In this document: one piece after another, positions 63,628 to 64,000 of the stretch
How positions within the stretch are numbered: position 1 is the stretch's first letter
Layout of the letters: every line of letters begins with the position of its first letter
Assembly: GCF_000521215.1 (NCBI RefSeq)
Contig: NZ_KI928950.1
Span: 1-64,000, forward strand
Direction: 5' to 3'
DNA from: Labrenzia sp. DG1229
GTDB lineage: Bacteria > Pseudomonadota > Alphaproteobacteria > Rhizobiales > Stappiaceae
DNA: 64,000 nt
Program-made: the position numbers and the translations under genes
The notes under the pieces: generated by a model
What the model saw: only the letters and a program-made list of their open reading frames with translations
Databases searched by the model: none
What the model was told of the DNA's origin: nothing

Positions 63628-64000
63628 TTTCGAGCTCCACCGAATTTGGGTTGCCTGCCAACATAGGTCTTGCCCCCGAAAATACCGGCGTCGAGAGCAT
63701 CACAAACGCTATGGTCACAGCATGACCGCTTTATCCGCATCTTACCAGTTCGCGACTTACCTGTTCGCGACCCGTGTGGTGAAGGTCGGCTGTCGCTGGT
63801 TTGAGTCGAGACCTGAAAGGCCGCTTCAGCGCTGGAGGCGGGTTGTTGAATACTGAAACCGCTGCTTCGTCCGCGTTGCCGTCATTCGAGACCGTCAAAC
63901 GCTGAGTTAACCGACAGAATCGGTCAGATGACCGGCAAGCGCCCGTTGCAGACATATGAGACTTTGATTGTTATGGTTCCGGCGCACTGAAAAGGAACAT
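63628..64000. other. window-end intergenic region, no gene seen
   Basis: About 370 bp upstream of the transglutaminase gene. A GTTCGCGAC sequence occurs twice (from about 63749 and 63764). No coding frame with family features, tRNA or strong hairpin was identified; a gene could start just beyond the window. Confidence 0.4.

Noticed and set aside
63770-63850. tRNA-like stretch with GGTTTGAGTC near the window end
   Set aside because: No acceptor, D or anticodon stems could be paired; it does not fold as a cloverleaf by eye.

Overview
The window is a GC-rich (roughly 60%) stretch of alphaproteobacterial chromosome. Gene content and order point to the Hyphomicrobiales (old Rhizobiales), most likely a marine Stappiaceae-type genome such as Roseibium/Labrenzia. 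The cues are an EipB/DUF1849 envelope protein, folA–hflK–hflC–DUF2065–degP, divergent serB/miaA, DUF465 and TIGR02453/DUF2461 proteins, a leuA attenuator and a VPxPA-type C-terminal sorting signal. The genus is inferred, not proven. No rRNA, convincing tRNA, CRISPR array, prophage or IS element was seen; this is mostly ordinary chromosome with accessory pockets.

Layout. 0-4 kb: EipB-like protein, RidA, glycerophosphodiester phosphodiesterase and a FemAB/DUF482 acyltransferase. 4-10.3 kb: a serine-cycle-like operon (class V aminotransferase, malate-CoA ligase beta and alpha, D-2-hydroxyacid dehydrogenase, malyl-CoA lyase) with a divergent LuxR-type regulator. It would convert malate to acetyl-CoA plus glyoxylate, then glyoxylate plus an amino donor to glycine, and reduce hydroxypyruvate. 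Three things look off: mtkB carries a one-base frameshift, the dehydrogenase has Gln at the catalytic Arg position, and the regulator has Glu at the phospho-acceptor Asp position. 10-20 kb: GNAT, a membrane-anchored unknown, TetR with a 19-bp palindrome, ilvC, a 1,246-residue Sel1-repeat secreted protein, a diguanylate cyclase and a lipoprotein D,D-carboxypeptidase.

20-33 kb: an ABC exporter with a GNAT gene between its two subunits, PPOX-fold protein, pirin, a GNAT-Nudix fusion whose ATG directly abuts a 10-bp hairpin, PhzF, EamA, GST, an ArsR-SRPBCC-DUF899 operon, an overlapping triad with a cysteine-rich ECF-like sigma factor, and a C-terminally sorted exported protein. 33-45 kb: VOC protein, an isolated tandem AAA ATPase, a leucine-rich leader peptide followed by leuA, a tautomerase/TetR pair with repeated operators, two paralogous GNATs, miaA/serB with overlapping start codons, and a methyltransferase.

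45-64 kb: degP-DUF2065-hflC-hflK, ElaA-like GNAT, folA (TTG start), TfoX-N and DUF2461 proteins, ABM-fold protein, a trans-sulfuration PLP enzyme with an OxyR-like LysR regulator, two small proteins, a TetR-adaptor-RND efflux operon with two phased operators, a CSS-EAL phosphodiesterase, a PfkB kinase and a transglutaminase-like protein.

The best leads are the possibly decaying or repurposed serine-cycle locus, the leuA attenuator, the orphan tandem AAA ATPase and the sigma-factor triad. All functions are read from sequence motifs and family knowledge; no searches were run.
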